Below, piece by piece: positions 10,601 to 21,839 of a DNA stretch of 33,440 nucleotides. A model generated the notes under the pieces. It saw only the letters and a list, made by a program, of their open reading frames with translations, did no database searches and was not told the origin of the DNA. The DNA lies in assembly GCA_001598975.1 (NCBI GenBank), contig BBXU01002614.1:1-33440 (forward strand), read 5' to 3'. The translations under genes were made by a program, and so were the position numbers. Numbering within the stretch: position 1 is the stretch's first letter; the number at the start of each line of letters is the position of its first letter. Source of the stretch: Parachlorella kessleri. Its lineage: Eukaryota > Chlorophyta > Trebouxiophyceae > Chlorellales > Chlorellaceae.

Positions 10601-12432
10601 TGCAGGTGCAGGGGCAGGCGCAGGCGGGGGTAGTGGGAGTATGCAGCAGCAGGTTACGAGCATGGCAGTTATGTGGGGTTGGGAGCAGCATGGGTTAGGC
10701 CCTGCCCACAGGAACAGCAGCAAGGCAGGGGAGGAACAGCAGGGGGGTTTAAGCCTGTGCCAACCCAGTGGCAGGGTCTGAGGGACAACAAAGTGGTGCA
10801 ACAGCAGTCCCTGTCATTTCTCAAGCTGCCTTGGGAAAGCGGCCATGGTGGTTCATACATCTGCCACACATGCACTCGGATGGTCAATCACACCATGACA
10901 AGGAGAACTGCCAGTCCGACTGCAAGCGAACGCTGCATGAGGGGAGCGCACCTCCATGTCCTGGAAGGCAACCCCCACCACCTTGCCATCCTTCAGCGCT
11001 GGGCCTGCAGGGCAAGGAGGACATTGCTTTTGTCCAGGGTTCAACAAGAGATTGCCCAGTGGCAACCGGCGGGCGGCGAACAGGCGAGGAGCCATCTGAG
11101 CCCCTTTGCTTCCTCACTGGAGTTGGTGCCCCACTCCTCTGCCACTTGTCTAGTCTAGTCTAGTCTAACAGCGTACCGCCACCTGACCATGCTGCCGTGA
11201 GTCCCCCAAATGGGGCCAACAAAAAGCCAGGATGTACTATGCCCACAAACCCTGCCACTTGTCAACGGCCTCTCAGTCAGCATGCAGGTTCGGGGAGAGG
11301 AGTGGTGCCAAATGCCAGGCAGGATCAGTGAGCAGGGCAGCCTTCTAGCACACCGGCTGGCTCACCTCCGCTGTTCCCTGGGTTGATGGCGGCATCAATC
11401 TGGACCGCCAGGAGGTTGGTTCCTACATGTGCGTAGGGGGTCATCCCCACCCGGCTCACCACCCCCTGTGTGACACACAGGTTAGTGCCGCCCGTGGGGT
11501 AGCCGAGCACTATTACGTCATCTTGAAGCTGCAAGTAGCGCAAATGGGGTGAGAGGATTATGGGAGAATCAGTGACATATAGGTGGGTGCACCAAGGAGA
11601 GGGTGTGGTAGCAGCACGCCCTCTGCAACCTGCTACGAGTTCCACCTCCAGCTGTGCACACCCTGAGTGAGTGCTCAGCCCACAGCAGCCACACCACATC
11701 AAGCGACTATATAAGCGACCAGCTCAGGGACTGCGGGGTGTCCATGCTTGCACAGGCTGTGCATAGTGTGGTACCGCTTGCTGTCAAAGCAGCAATGGCG
11801 TGGAGCATTCAGCGCAGCCGCCCCACCTGGGGGATGTCACCCAGCTCCAGCGGCTTGAGGGGGCTGGGCTGCTCCCAGAATGCCTGGTCCTCGACTGACA
11901 GGAGAGCCAGATCACACTCGTGGCCTACTGCCGTCACGCTGCACTTGTAGCGCTCGCTGGAACCATGGCGCTGGACAGTGGCAAAGCTATTGTCCGCAAC
12001 GACGTGGGCGTTGGTCAAAATCAGCTTACCAGATATGGCAAACCCAGAGCCGCTACCCTCTGACTGGCCCTTGACCTGCCTATAAGGCAGAAGGAAATGC
12101 ACGTTGGCATGCGCCTTGGGTTTCTGCCTGACAGCCAGGTGCAGGCTGTGGCCAGGCAGCACATGCTTGAGCCTGCCTACAGCAACGATAGCAGTCACCC
12201 ACCAGGGCTGAAAGTGTGATGGGCTCAAGCTGGTGGACGTTATCTTTACCACAGAGTCATAGACATCGCCTGCAGCAGCGAATGATGTGAAAGATGCGAG
12301 TCTAGCAAGGCTGGGGCGGACGAGCGCCCTGCAAGTGCGGAGCATTCTCGAGTACTTGTTGACAATGTGATCGCGTGTCTCCAACGTAAATAGGTTGTTG
12401 CGCCCTGCCAGCCGGCGCAGCATGGGGAGCAT
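7636..12432 (-). CDS. Deg/HtrA-type serine endopeptidase, plant DEG9/DEG10-like, with polyQ insert
   Basis: ATP-independent serine protease. Exons (minus): 12432-12203, 12079-11827, 11528-11366, 11004-10952, 10599-10401, 10112-9982, 9714-9579, 9136-9045, 8610-8542, 8283-7636; all phases join, 657 aa. The trypsin-like triad is His102 (TNAHVV), Asp133 (GHECDLALL) and Ser214 (NPGNSGG). It is followed by [12 protein letters not shown], a PDZ region with [17 protein letters not shown] and [13 protein letters not shown], then [19 protein letters not shown], the plant DEG9/DEG10 signature. The C-terminal domain ([13 protein letters not shown] to ILHTHRIP) is split by an insert of about 113 residues (482-594) rich in Gln. 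The first in-frame ATG is at 12432. An ATG at 12345 would start an Arg/Ser/Leu/Ala-rich leader ([16 protein letters not shown]) resembling a mitochondrial presequence, as known for DEG10. Which paralogue it is remains open. Confidence 0.93.
7790..8170 (-). repeat. CAG/CAA-rich codon repeat encoding Gln-rich insert of DEG protein
   Basis: On the plus strand this appears as runs of CTG, TTG and GCTGCT within the last DEG exon. On the coding strand it encodes runs of five to seven Gln separated by Glu, Arg and Pro. The frame is open throughout, so it is translated rather than intronic unless hidden splicing occurs. Family members pass directly from the RHLVQLL helix to the strand here read as RFVRFVLE, so this is lineage-specific filler. 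Confidence 0.8.
8954..8971. repeat. Homopolymer of 18 C (G on DEG sense strand)
   Basis: A run of 18 C on the plus strand inside the DEG intron 9044-8611. The pre-mRNA would carry 18 G, able to form a G-quadruplex. Its length is also a likely place for sequencing error. Confidence 0.9.
9550..9580 (-). repeat. GGGT tandem repeat spanning the 5' splice site of DEG intron 7
   Basis: On the sense (minus) strand the exon ends ATCTTTGGTG and the intron opens directly with repeated GTGGGTGGGTGG units. Several overlapping GT donors exist. The one at 9578 is chosen because it keeps the conserved FGGLVF junction; one 3 nt upstream would drop one Gly. Confidence 0.8.
11148..11167. repeat. Pentanucleotide microsatellite (GTCTA)4
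   Basis: Four perfect copies of GTCTA on the plus strand, within the DEG intron 11365-11005. No coding role is seen. Confidence 0.9.
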
Positions 12433-13361
12433 CAGTTGACTGATTGGCACAAGTCAAACTGATGGGTTCACTCATGGGTTCACTTGTGTGTAACGATTCA
12501 ACCTTGTTACATGTGTTGGCCCCCATAAGCACCAGCAGGGCATGGGCAAAGAAGTGCCCCTGCGGTGTGGACAGTTGTATTGAGCCTTCCTAGCAGCACC
12601 AATACCAACGGAATAAAATTGTTGTGCAGAGGTTCACAAAGGCCGTATAAGCCATTGCTTCACTGGCACAGCCTGCACCTAGGTTAGTTTGGTCGAACGA
12701 AAAGTAATGCGCCTGGCCAGGGAAGGTTCATATGCTCCCTGGGCAGCCAAGCGGGTGGGGTAGAGGGTTTCCGCAGGCAAGCCGTGAAGGAAGAGTCATG
12801 ACTGGAATGCATTTAATCGGTCATGCATGGTTGCAAACCCCCTGGGTGTCGCCCTTTGCGGATGCAAGCAAGTCTCGTCAGCTAGGTTCGCAGGCTATGC
12901 CCAGCGCAATCACATAAGCGCTGCCACAGAAAATCTGCTGGAGGAGTCTTCCAAGCCGCTACTGCCTGCCCGCTTGCCAGGGGCAGCGGCCAGGCACGCG
13001 AGTCCCAGCTAGAGGGAGCCCCAACCCTGAGGCCATCAGGCCATTTGCTAAGGCTCCACAGCGCCAGCAAAAAGCCATCTGTGCCGGCTTGGAAGGCTGG
13101 CAGGCTCTCCTAATAAAGCGCCTGACCGCTGCAGCGGCTTGCGCACACCCCCGGTGTGGGTGCAATACTGGCGCGGCACAGTCCAGCGTCAGGTCCGCCC
13201 AGGCGTTGCAGCCGCTGCCTCTCAGCCCAGCAGCAGGCCATGCCCAAGGGCTCCTGTAGCGCCGCGCGTTAGCCACAGCACCCAGGGGCGGAGATGGATG
13301 ACAGAGCCCCAAGCTCAGGGCCAGGGTGTGGCCGGTCACGCCCAGGGGCGCACAGCAGTGG
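12433..13361. promoter_or_regulatory. Intergenic region: CDC45 3' UTR and DEG promoter
   Basis: Both flanking genes are on the minus strand, so this 929-bp gap carries the 3' end of CDC45 and the promoter of DEG. No conserved coding exon was recognised; long frames here are GC-rich shadows. The only minus-strand TGTAA lies at 12511-12507, 75 bp before the DEG start codon. If it is the CDC45 poly(A) signal, the CDC45 3' UTR covers most of the DEG promoter. Confidence 0.6.
12507..12511 (-). terminator. Candidate TGTAA polyadenylation signal for CDC45
   Basis: The first minus-strand TGTAA after the CDC45 stop codon, about 850 nt downstream and immediately upstream of the DEG start. This is an inference from the chlorophyte consensus only. 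Confidence 0.35.
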
Positions 13362-16300
13362 CTAGAGCAGCTCCGCCGCCACCCGCAGCACCTCTTGCTT
13401 GAAGCGCTCCACATCGCCGTGTGCGATCTCTATGACGGACGTGTCAAACAGGTCGTGCCACGACTGGGCCCGCACCAGCTCTGTGGCTTCTGCAAACGCC
13501 TGGCCCAGTTTGTTCCCCTGCATGTTACGAGATCAGCCGGCACTAAGGTGCTGTTGTAGGGGGTGGGGGCAAATGGGAAGCAACAACAAGCACAACCCAA
13601 GCAAACACACCAAAAGCAGAAACCTCGGTTCCAAGTGGAGTCTTCATGCAAAGCTGCATGCACATTCTTACAAGCTTACCTCACGCCACGTTGCCCCCGC
13701 CCTGTCTTTGCATCCCTACTTAGACCTCTTTCTCAACCACCGCCAAGCTGGCTAGCTCTCTGGCGCTCTTGTGGTGCGTTGACAGCTAGCCAATCTCTCA
13801 TGTCTTGCACCTGTCCTTGTGCATCAAGGCAACCTCACCTGCATGCGGTTGGTGGCCTCAAAGCCGATCACCAGGCAGCGGCCGTTCTCTGCCTTGGGCC
13901 CCACCAGTATTACCGGCTTGCGCTTGCCACTCTGGTGGTAGTACTGCTCCTGGAAGAAGGAAGCCAGCCGCTGCAGCGCCATGGGGTGGCACTGCATCCC
14001 AGCAAACACACGCATAATGACTGAGCCGTCCAAAACCACCGGTGGCACATGAGCTGATGAGGCCACTCAGAAATGAATGACTTAACGTAGATAGCAAGGT
14101 GCTCTTCTATCTTTCAGGGAACCTCCAGATTCACCCAGAAATCCAGCTGGGCGCCATCGAGAACCTGGCCTCAGGCCATCCCAGCTGCCACGCCCCCACC
14201 ACTACTTGCACCAAGAAAGCGCTAAGTGTCATTCTGCCCTCACACTTGCCTACAGATGCAACTGCCTCCGTACAGATCTGGAGGCCAGTTTTGAACGTCA
14301 CACCAACCAGGGGCAGCTATTGAAGCAATGTGAAGACCACCTTGCCCTTCAACGGTTGTCGTGCCTCACATGCCATTCACTTTTTGTCCCTGTTTGGTAC
14401 TATGAGCACAGTCAGCTGGCCACCTCCCTAACCTCACTCACCAGCAGGTGGAAGTTGTTGACCTTGTGGTCTGAGAGGTCGTAAATGCGGAATTGCTTGA
14501 AGTTGTGGAACAGCTTCTGCGCAATGACCCCACCGCCGTCCCTGCGTGCACAGCCAAAGCACCTCCCGGGTAAGGCAAAGCAAGTTGCATCAAGGACTTC
14601 GCTTTTCAACAGCCTACGAGCCTGCAAGTACAGCTCGTTGCCTAGTCAGACCCCTGAGGTCCAGCTCAACGCTGACATGCGTCCTAGAATGTATTGAGCA
14701 CATCCTTGCCTACCACACTACCACCCAACGATGCGGAACAGGGTATCCCGGCAGCCACTTATGATGCCAAGGGCCGAAAAAATTGGCCAAATGCTGCATG
14801 CTGTCCATCCCTACAATGCCTTGACCACGGACCATCAACCTGTGTCACAGCACATGGGGTGCAACCTACATGATGAGCGCCCTCTGGAGCCTCTTGGCCA
14901 GGTCCAGCCCGCGGTGCAGCTCCCCTCGGTCGTCGCCCCAGCTCAGCGCCAGGTATGCACGGCTGCACCCAGGCACGCAGAAGGCCAGGGGAATGGAAAC
15001 CCGAGCCGGCAACGTGCTGCAGGGGCTCTCAGTGAGTGTTGCAGTACATGAAGTCCTCCTGCTGTTGCTGCATCCTGCCCTTGAGCCGCGAGGTCAGGTG
15101 AGCTTGCTTGGCAAACGCAGGCTTCGCTGGGTACCGAGGACGGGTCAATGCAGGGATGGCCATCCCTCTTCCATACTGCAGGACTCGTCTGCCTGACATG
15201 CAGGCCTGTGGGGTGCAGCTACTGCAAGCGCACCAGGCAGCCGCACGCTGGCTGCTCAGCTCCGTTAAGCATGATTACACCCACCAGTGGAGGATACTTT
15301 TCTTGCCCCCCCCCCCACCACACACTCACTTGAATTTCTCCAAGTGGTCCCTGGAGCCCTCAAAGCCGCCCTTCTTTAACCCGGAGTGCAGAAGCGCCGA
15401 CACAGCATACACAGCGTCCACTGCGCTTACGCACCGCTTGGGCCCATCCTGCATGAGTAAGAGCACCGAGCCACTTAAGTAGATATTCACACAGGACACC
15501 CGGGTCGCCATGAGGATGCATCTGCTCCAAACGGGGCTCCAACGTGGGTCAATGAGAGCGGCATCTGCATGTCATGCTGTGGTTCGTGCCAGGGGAACAG
15601 ACAGCACTGCATTGAACGCCGCTCCGCTCCTGGTGCAATGTGGGACTGACCAACCACCCAGGGTATGGGCTGTGACCCAAAGACGAGCTGAGCTCCTCTT
15701 CTGCCAGGCGACCGCGCTTTAGGGCTGCAGCCAGGGCTAGCAAGTCTTCACCCACCTGTAGCTGGAATGATTTGAAGGTGATGTCGCTCATCTTAAAAGC
15801 GGGGGCAACTGCTGCGAGCCGCTCCTGCAGGCTGTGCCGGTAGCGGGGCTGCATGTCCTCTGCAGGCAGACATGCGTGAAGGCAAGAATGAAGTACTTGA
15901 GCAATGTGCTTCTCCGGAACTGCCAGCTACTACTGAAATACTATCGTAAACATCAGCTTGGAGGAACCACAAGCATGCCGCTTTCGAGATGCTCATGAAG
16001 AATTATTGAGGCGCTGCAAGTACAGCAGGGGTGGTTTAGGAAGGAAGTTGTGGGTCAGTGGAGAAGCAGGGGCAGCAAAAGACAGCAGGGGAGGGAGAAA
16101 CAGACATGCACTGGTTCCTGCGACTGCACCAGCCCAAGTTTGCCCGGCACCCACCCCAGGACGGGTAACATCAATGGGCACACACCATGCGGCTTGCCAA
16201 AATTTGATAGGCAGCGACTTGGACCAGTAGAGTTGTGCTCCAGTAATAGCATGCCCTGCCACAGCCAAGGTAGGCAGTCAAGCCACATCACAGGCAGCCA

Positions 16301-19300
16301 GCCACACCACCGGCCACCCGGGGGCGCCCCTGGGCCACCAGGGCTTACGTATGTAGGGCAGCTGCGCCTGCTTCATGGGGATGCCAGCCTTGGCCAGCAT
16401 CATGTCCAGCAGCTGCCGCCCATTCTCGCTGTAGGTCCGCAACCGCGATGCCACATAAGAGCTGCAGCAGCAGGGGTGGCAGTGGAAGTGTAGCAGGGCT
16501 CATGCGTGCGGAGCGCTTGCTTTGCTAGTCAAGGCCGCTTCTTCAAAGCTAGCGAAAGAAGCATGCGAAATGATTTTGCGGAGCCCGAGCTTGTAAAGAA
16601 AGGCTCTGTGGCTTGCCTCATGCCCGCTGCCAGGGACCATTAGGCTGGGCAGTTTCGCAACCCCTGCTCTGCCTTGGTGCTTCCGAGGCTGTCGCTGACC
16701 AACCTTACCTATACAGCATGGCCTCGTACAGGTTCCACTCCCACAGCAGCCCAAAGCGGAACTCCTCAATGGGCCTGCACAAAGGTGGGGCGTTTACTCT
16801 TGCTAGGTTGTGGGCACCCCGAAGCTGAACACTGGGACTGACCAGGGTGCACACAAAGCCAGCACTGTGTCACCTCAGTCTCAAAGACGTTTTCGCAAAT
16901 CTGTGAATTAAGTCGAGCGCTGCCAAACTGGTGTGCGTTACACTTGCTAGTGCGAGTGTTAAGCTCTGCCCTCCACTCACTGTATTCGACAGCTAACTTG
17001 GTTGACGGCCGTCACGCCCTCACCAACATCCCGCTCCTGCATTGCAAATGGCCACTGATATACTACCAAGCTACACCACTCCTCGACCCTTCCTGTAACT
17101 TCCTGTGCACATGTAGAGAAGGCCGTGAACAGCCTCCTGCGTGAGAGCACTGCACGGACCACCCAGTCCCAGGTGCCCTATAAGCGTAGGCCAGGAGAGA
17201 CCTGCTGGTTATCCAAGGTGCACGAGCAGCAGCGGACATGGCTCTAAGTCCATCAGTTACCAGCTGCACGTCCAAGTGGCCGCTGCTGCTGACTTGGCTC
17301 TCATAGTGGAAGTAGTAGTCATTGTACTTCTGGGCTGCACCACGCCATGCCACCACGAAGATCAGCGTAAACAATTACGGAAAGATGCATGGGTCGTACT
17401 GCCTGACCAACATGCAAGGAGTGTATCCCTCCATAAAACTTTCTCCTCTCCTAGTCGAGGGCACAAGTGTATGCCATGCGATGGCGCAGTGGCTGGATTG
17501 TGGTAAGATCGCCTTGATGCTGCTGGGCCACGTGACGCATGCTCACCAGGGATACGGAAGTGCACAAGGTGGTCTGTCAATCCCACTAATGCCAGCCTGC
17601 ATGGCGCAGGCAGCATCGGGCTTCGTGCTGGCTTGTTATGCCAGTGCCAAGTAATGTGAGTGCTGCAAGTTTCTCCTGTAAGTGTCCTAGCCAGGTGCTG
17701 GGCACACCTGCCACTGCTAGCGGCAGATCCCAAGGCCAGCTGCAGCTGCCATATCCCGGAAAACAATAGTCAGGATTGCTGGCTCACGACAAGCAACTTT
17801 GCATTCCGCCTGTCGATACAGTTCACCGCTGACTCCCCTGTGCTCACATCGCCTGCCCCCTTACCAACAACTGGGAGCATGTGACGTGACTGGTAACACC
17901 TTCCTCCCCTCCCCCCACTCCTGAGGTGCACAATCCCACCCATGCGATTACCAGAGCATGAAGCTGTTGTTCATCTGCAGGTAGTAGGCTAGGTCGTAGA
18001 TTACACAGGCGGCCGGCTTGCCAAACCAGCAGCCCTGCAGCACCAGGGAATCCAGCGCTGCCTGACCTCTGCGCTACGCTTCCAGACAGCAGGGCATACC
18101 CCACTCGCACCCTCCTTCTGTGGCGGGGCCCACCCTCCAGCACTGATTTGAGCTTTTTTGAGGCCCTCGTGGTCAGCCGCAAAGCGACCACAGGAGAACC
18201 CAGCTGAGTGTATGCTTACCCTGCTCACTTGCAAGCCTGCTGTACCCATGCTCTTGCAGCATGCCTTACCTTGGAGTAATACTGTTTTCGTAGCTCCTCT
18301 TGCCGCTCCCGCTCCTTGCGCTGCGCTGCCCGCTCATCACTATGCCTAGAGCGACCCTCCCCGCTGCTGGTGGGGCTGCCAGTTCGCCGCCTGAAAAGCA
18401 CTCATACACCCTTACACATGCCCATGTAAGGGGAAACCTTGGCTAAGCAAGATGGGTCATGATCACAAGGTGCAGTAAAGCAAGCCCAGCAACCGATGCC
18501 AGGAGGTCAGCAGCACTGTCTATAGCAAAAATGTGTCTGACCCTGTTTTCTGCTAGCATATCTTGGCAGTCTCCCCACCCAGAGTGCTACGGGACGGCCT
18601 GGCAGCAATAGTCTTTCATACAAGAGCACACCTGCGTGAAGGGTGCAGATTTCCCTCATCATTCTCTAAGTCACTGTCCCCTCCTCCATCCCAATCTGCA
18701 GCCACGGCAGCCAAAAGGTTGTTCAAAAAGCAAGTCCTGGAATGTCATCATGAGGAACCATAAGATCGATGCTGCTGGTTGACTTCCACCCGTCAGCTAG
18801 AAAAATGGGCCCAGCAAACGATGCGCAGGCAAGCTGTATTAATTGCAGCCAGGCTGATCCTGGTTATCAGTTCATTTTTTGTGCGGGCAAATGAGAGAGG
18901 CCAGCTGCCGCGTTTGCCCCATCCCGACTTTCCGGCAAAGCAAGGGTCTCCGGCCTCTGCTGTCAGCCAGGAAGCTGCCCGTAATCTCGCAGCCATGAAG
19001 CTCCAGGCACCCCTCCCCGAATAATATGGAATACTCACCCCCTGAGCCCAGGTATGGAGGTATGTCACCCTTGGCAGACCCCTCGCCCTCGTCCAGCAGC
19101 ACGTGCACGCAGTCTGCCGGAGCCTCTAGGTTGGCTGTGTGGCAGATGGGCCTGTGGCTGTCAACTATCACGACTCGCACGTTTGGCCGCTGGTCGAGTT
19201 CTAGTAACTGCCGCACGTCCTCCGCCGCGCCGCAGTTAATGAGCACCGCTGTGCGCATGGCCTGCAGGGGCAGGGGCAGAGCCTGGCCTGATGCATGCTG

Positions 19301-20011
19301 TAACATGGCTGAGAGACCACAGTGTGCCACAGGCCACAGCTGCCCCGCTGCCCATGCCCTGGGGGGCTAGGTTTGTGGCAATCATTTTCAAAGGTACATG
19401 TCCCATGCAATTACACTGTGGGCTGCTTGCTGGCCACCACTGCGGTCCGATGATGGGTCGGCCAGCATGCCACTTGGCATGTTCATCAGAATTGGGCGCA
19501 CAACTTTGCCCTGAGACGGGCACTCACCGTTTCCTCCGGCTTATAGTATCGGAAGAAGTCAGCACTTATTTCATCATACCGCGTCACGGCCAGGGAGCCG
19601 TGGGGCACGCGGTCATTCATGAATAGCCTCTGCAGGCCACAGCAAATGCAGTTAGCAGAAGCTCTCCTGTCCCAGCTCAGGTTGGCTGCCTGCCGCCTGT
19701 ACCAACTGGCTGCATGCTGCTCTATTTCTTTGGCCAGTGAGGGAGCTGGACACCCCTCACCTCCAATATTCGCAGCGCGCATAGGGAGTCGCAGTCCTGT
19801 GCGGATGCATATATGAATACAAACTTCTCCTCACTCCTGCGCGACTCTTCCTTTATGCTGTTGTAAAGAGCCACCTGCAGAGTGCCAGTCGTATGCCTCG
19901 TCTCCCAGGGCACTTCAGTACAAACGTCTGCAAGGCTTCTTCACAGGTGGGCTACTATCAAGGCTGTACCAACGCCCAACCCACCCAGTCGTCTTGGTTT
20001 GTCAAAATCAT
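13362..20011 (-). CDS. CDC45: CDC45, replicative CMG helicase subunit
   Basis: With MCM2-7 and GINS it forms the nuclear replicative helicase. Exons (minus): 20011-19985, 19874-19761, 19629-19528, 19261-19039, 18695-18632, 18390-18270, 18034-17952, 17596-17547, 17334-17261, 17036-16981, 16774-16709, 16461-16349, 15859-15756, 15448-15330, 14962-14870, 14541-14442, 13991-13839, 13517-13362; all phases agree, 605 aa, ending in TAG. The DHH/RecJ-like N-terminal fold shows DCDSLCALRIL (36-46), LINCG (88-92) and DSHRP (115-119). An acidic then basic linker (about 155-215) follows, as in other CDC45 proteins. Next come LWLALVGLTDHLVH (residues 244-257), FGLLWEWNLYEAM, SSYVASRLRTYSENG, FKMSDITFKSFQLQ and a C-terminus ending SVIEIAHGDVERF, parallel to plant and human CDC45. 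Human CDC45 is 566 aa. The 27-nt first exon (start ATG at 20011) is the least certain part. Confidence 0.94.
18409..18432. other. Perfect 8-bp hairpin just upstream of CDC45 intron 5 acceptor
   Basis: CCCTTACA and TGTAAGGG flank an 8-nt loop, ending 18 nt before the acceptor AG (18392-18391) on the minus sense strand. It lies in intron 18631-18391 where the branch point would be expected. A chance occurrence is possible. Confidence 0.5.
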
Positions 20012-20368
20012 TGTGCGGCAGGTGATTAGCGCCGCTCCGTCTTGGCCTCCTCCGTGCTCCCAGGTTCCCCTGGCTAGTAGTGGCGGAAACCCATTCAGCA
20101 GGGGCAGTGACAATCACGCCCCCATGCAACTCTCCGCCTTGAACGTGGGTAGCCACCTACAAATTGCAGTACTAAGGTAAAGGACGACAGAACTACGGCT
20201 GCTCTAGGGAGAGGGGGGGATCAAAAACAAGGGCCCGGCAGTGACCGTTCACAAGTTGACCCAAAGGCTTGGTTGGTTGCACAACAGCACGGCTTGCTTG
20301 GAAAACCAACCTTCTGGCGTGATCGGAGACGACACATGCAGAGCCTTTCAAACCCGTCACACGTATTT

Positions 20369-20382
20369 GACGTGATCACGTC
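20369..20382. promoter_or_regulatory. 14-bp perfect palindrome with two TGACGT-like half-sites upstream of CDC45
   Basis: GACGTGATCACGTC is its own reverse complement and is preceded by T, giving a TGACGT half-site. TGACGT is the core bound by plant and algal bZIP factors (TGA/CREB type). It lies about 360 bp upstream of the CDC45 start codon. That a bZIP factor binds here is an inference. Confidence 0.4.
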
Positions 20383-20479
20383 TAATATCATTAGATACCC
20401 CCCCCTGCCGCCCAGAATGAGCAGCTAATCGGATCTTTAGTATGGGTGGCAGGTAGTGCGAACAGGGAGTAAAGCTGGG

Positions 20480-20530
20480 CAGGACTGGACTGGGCTAGAG
20501 TGGACTGGACGGAACTGACAGGGCTGGATG
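20480..20530. repeat. Imperfect short tandem GGACTG-type repeats
   Basis: Units such as GGACTGGACTGGG, TGGACTGGACGG and GGGCTGGATG follow each other with small changes. The stretch lies in the CDC45 to DUR3 intergenic region and has no known role. Confidence 0.55.
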
Positions 20531-20968
20531 CAGAATGTCAGAGCCTGTCATAGTGTCATAGTAACCGTGCTACCTGGCTTGCGTGGAAAGGTCAGTTTGG
20601 GCAGGATGTGCCAATAGCTAATGAGAAGTGTCTTGGCCTCATACTCATGCTGTTGCCGGGTGCTGATGTGGGAAGCTTCAATACCACCAGCTGAGGAAGG
20701 GCCCTGGCCTGCCAGGACTCTTTCATCGGATGCCTCAGTAAGCGTAGCAAGCTTGGTTTCTGCTCATCATGGTTAATGTCATTGGGTGACAGGCTGTATA
20801 AACAGAAGTTTGAGGAAGAAGTGTGCAGATGGGGGCTGGATGCAAGGTATGCTCCCCTAGGCTTGCCTGAGGCTTGGCTCAGCACGGTTTGAGATCTCTG
20901 GCAGACAAACCACCACAATCATCGCACACAAACCGTTATTTGTGTGGCACTTGATTGTTGGACAGTAT

Positions 20969-20973
20969 TTACA
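20969..20973 (-). terminator. Candidate TGTAA polyadenylation signal for DUR3
   Basis: The first TGTAA on the minus strand after the DUR3 stop codon, about 870 nt downstream. The spacing matches that after the kinase gene (930 nt) and CDC45 (about 850 nt). Needs 3' end data. Confidence 0.4.
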
Positions 20974-21839
20974 GGATCAGGGAGACTATCGGTACTGGCT
21001 ACCAAAAATAACTCCGTAATCACAACAACAGGGTGGCACCAGAGGGGCCTACCCAACTACTGGTATAGTATCAGCTAAAGGAGAAAGAGATGGGTGCTGC
21101 AGCAGCCGGTGGAGCATAAGCACTGGTGTCTCAGCTTGACTAATTCCAAACTTGTACCCATTACCCCCGGGGTTGGATGCATGGAGAAAGACAAGGACTC
21201 CCACACTAATCCACGCAAGTTCAGCCAACAATGTCTACAGTATTTGAGAAGGGTGGTGCCATATAGCAGTTCTCGCAGCAGGTCTTGACAATCTTAACAT
21301 GCTGGCAGGGAGAGAAAGAGCCAGCTGCAGCAGAGCCAAAACTCCACGACCGGAAGGGTAGCACCTGAAAGGCTACTGAGTCAGTTTCAGTTTGAACTGC
21401 CAAACAGCTGTATGATAGGCTACCGATGGGACCGAAAACTAGGATCAACGGGCCATGCACTGGCTGGCAAACCCAGCACACTGCGCACATCACAACCACT
21501 ACAGTGCTCAATGCAAGATGTAAATCAAATATCCGTAAGTGCATCCCGAGGAGGATCAATGCCAGGGCTCAAACCCCTGACATAGCAGTGATCCTCTTGT
21601 CAAACTACACAAACACTTGCTAGTAAGGCATGGGAGGGAAAAGACCAGGGGAGAAAAGAGTGTCTACATGCAAGGAACAGCGCTACCACCTGGGCCCCTC
21701 GAGGCCCCCTGCAACCCTTTTGGAACGCAAACCGTCCCCCAGGAGTCACCTGCCAGCCCAAACGCGACCACCCCCCCGCCGTGCACTGCAATCTCAACGA
21801 ACTGCTTGTTGCACTGGTCAGCCAAGGTAGTACCTGGTC

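Larger units (their letters stand above)
20012..21839. promoter_or_regulatory. Intergenic region: DUR3 3' UTR and CDC45 promoter
   Basis: This is a 1.8 kb stretch between the CDC45 start and the DUR3 stop, both on the minus strand. No conserved coding exon was recognised on either strand. The CDC45-proximal part holds a TTTCCGCC sequence (minus, near 20090) that is one base short of an E2F consensus, and a 14-bp palindrome at 20369-20382. Short GGACTGG-type repeats occupy about 20480-20530. The DUR3-proximal part likely holds its 3' UTR, with TGTAA at 20973-20969. Confidence 0.6.

Noticed and set aside
12959..13414. Cys/Arg-rich minus-strand open frame of 151 codons between CDC45 and DEG
   Set aside because: It overlaps the last CDC45 exon in a different frame and has no recognisable domain.
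16874..16900. A 27-nt stretch in a CDC45 intron with CAG before and GTGACA after
   Set aside because: Its phase does not fit the neighbouring exons. The exon at 17036-16981 joins both sides in frame and matches the expected linker.
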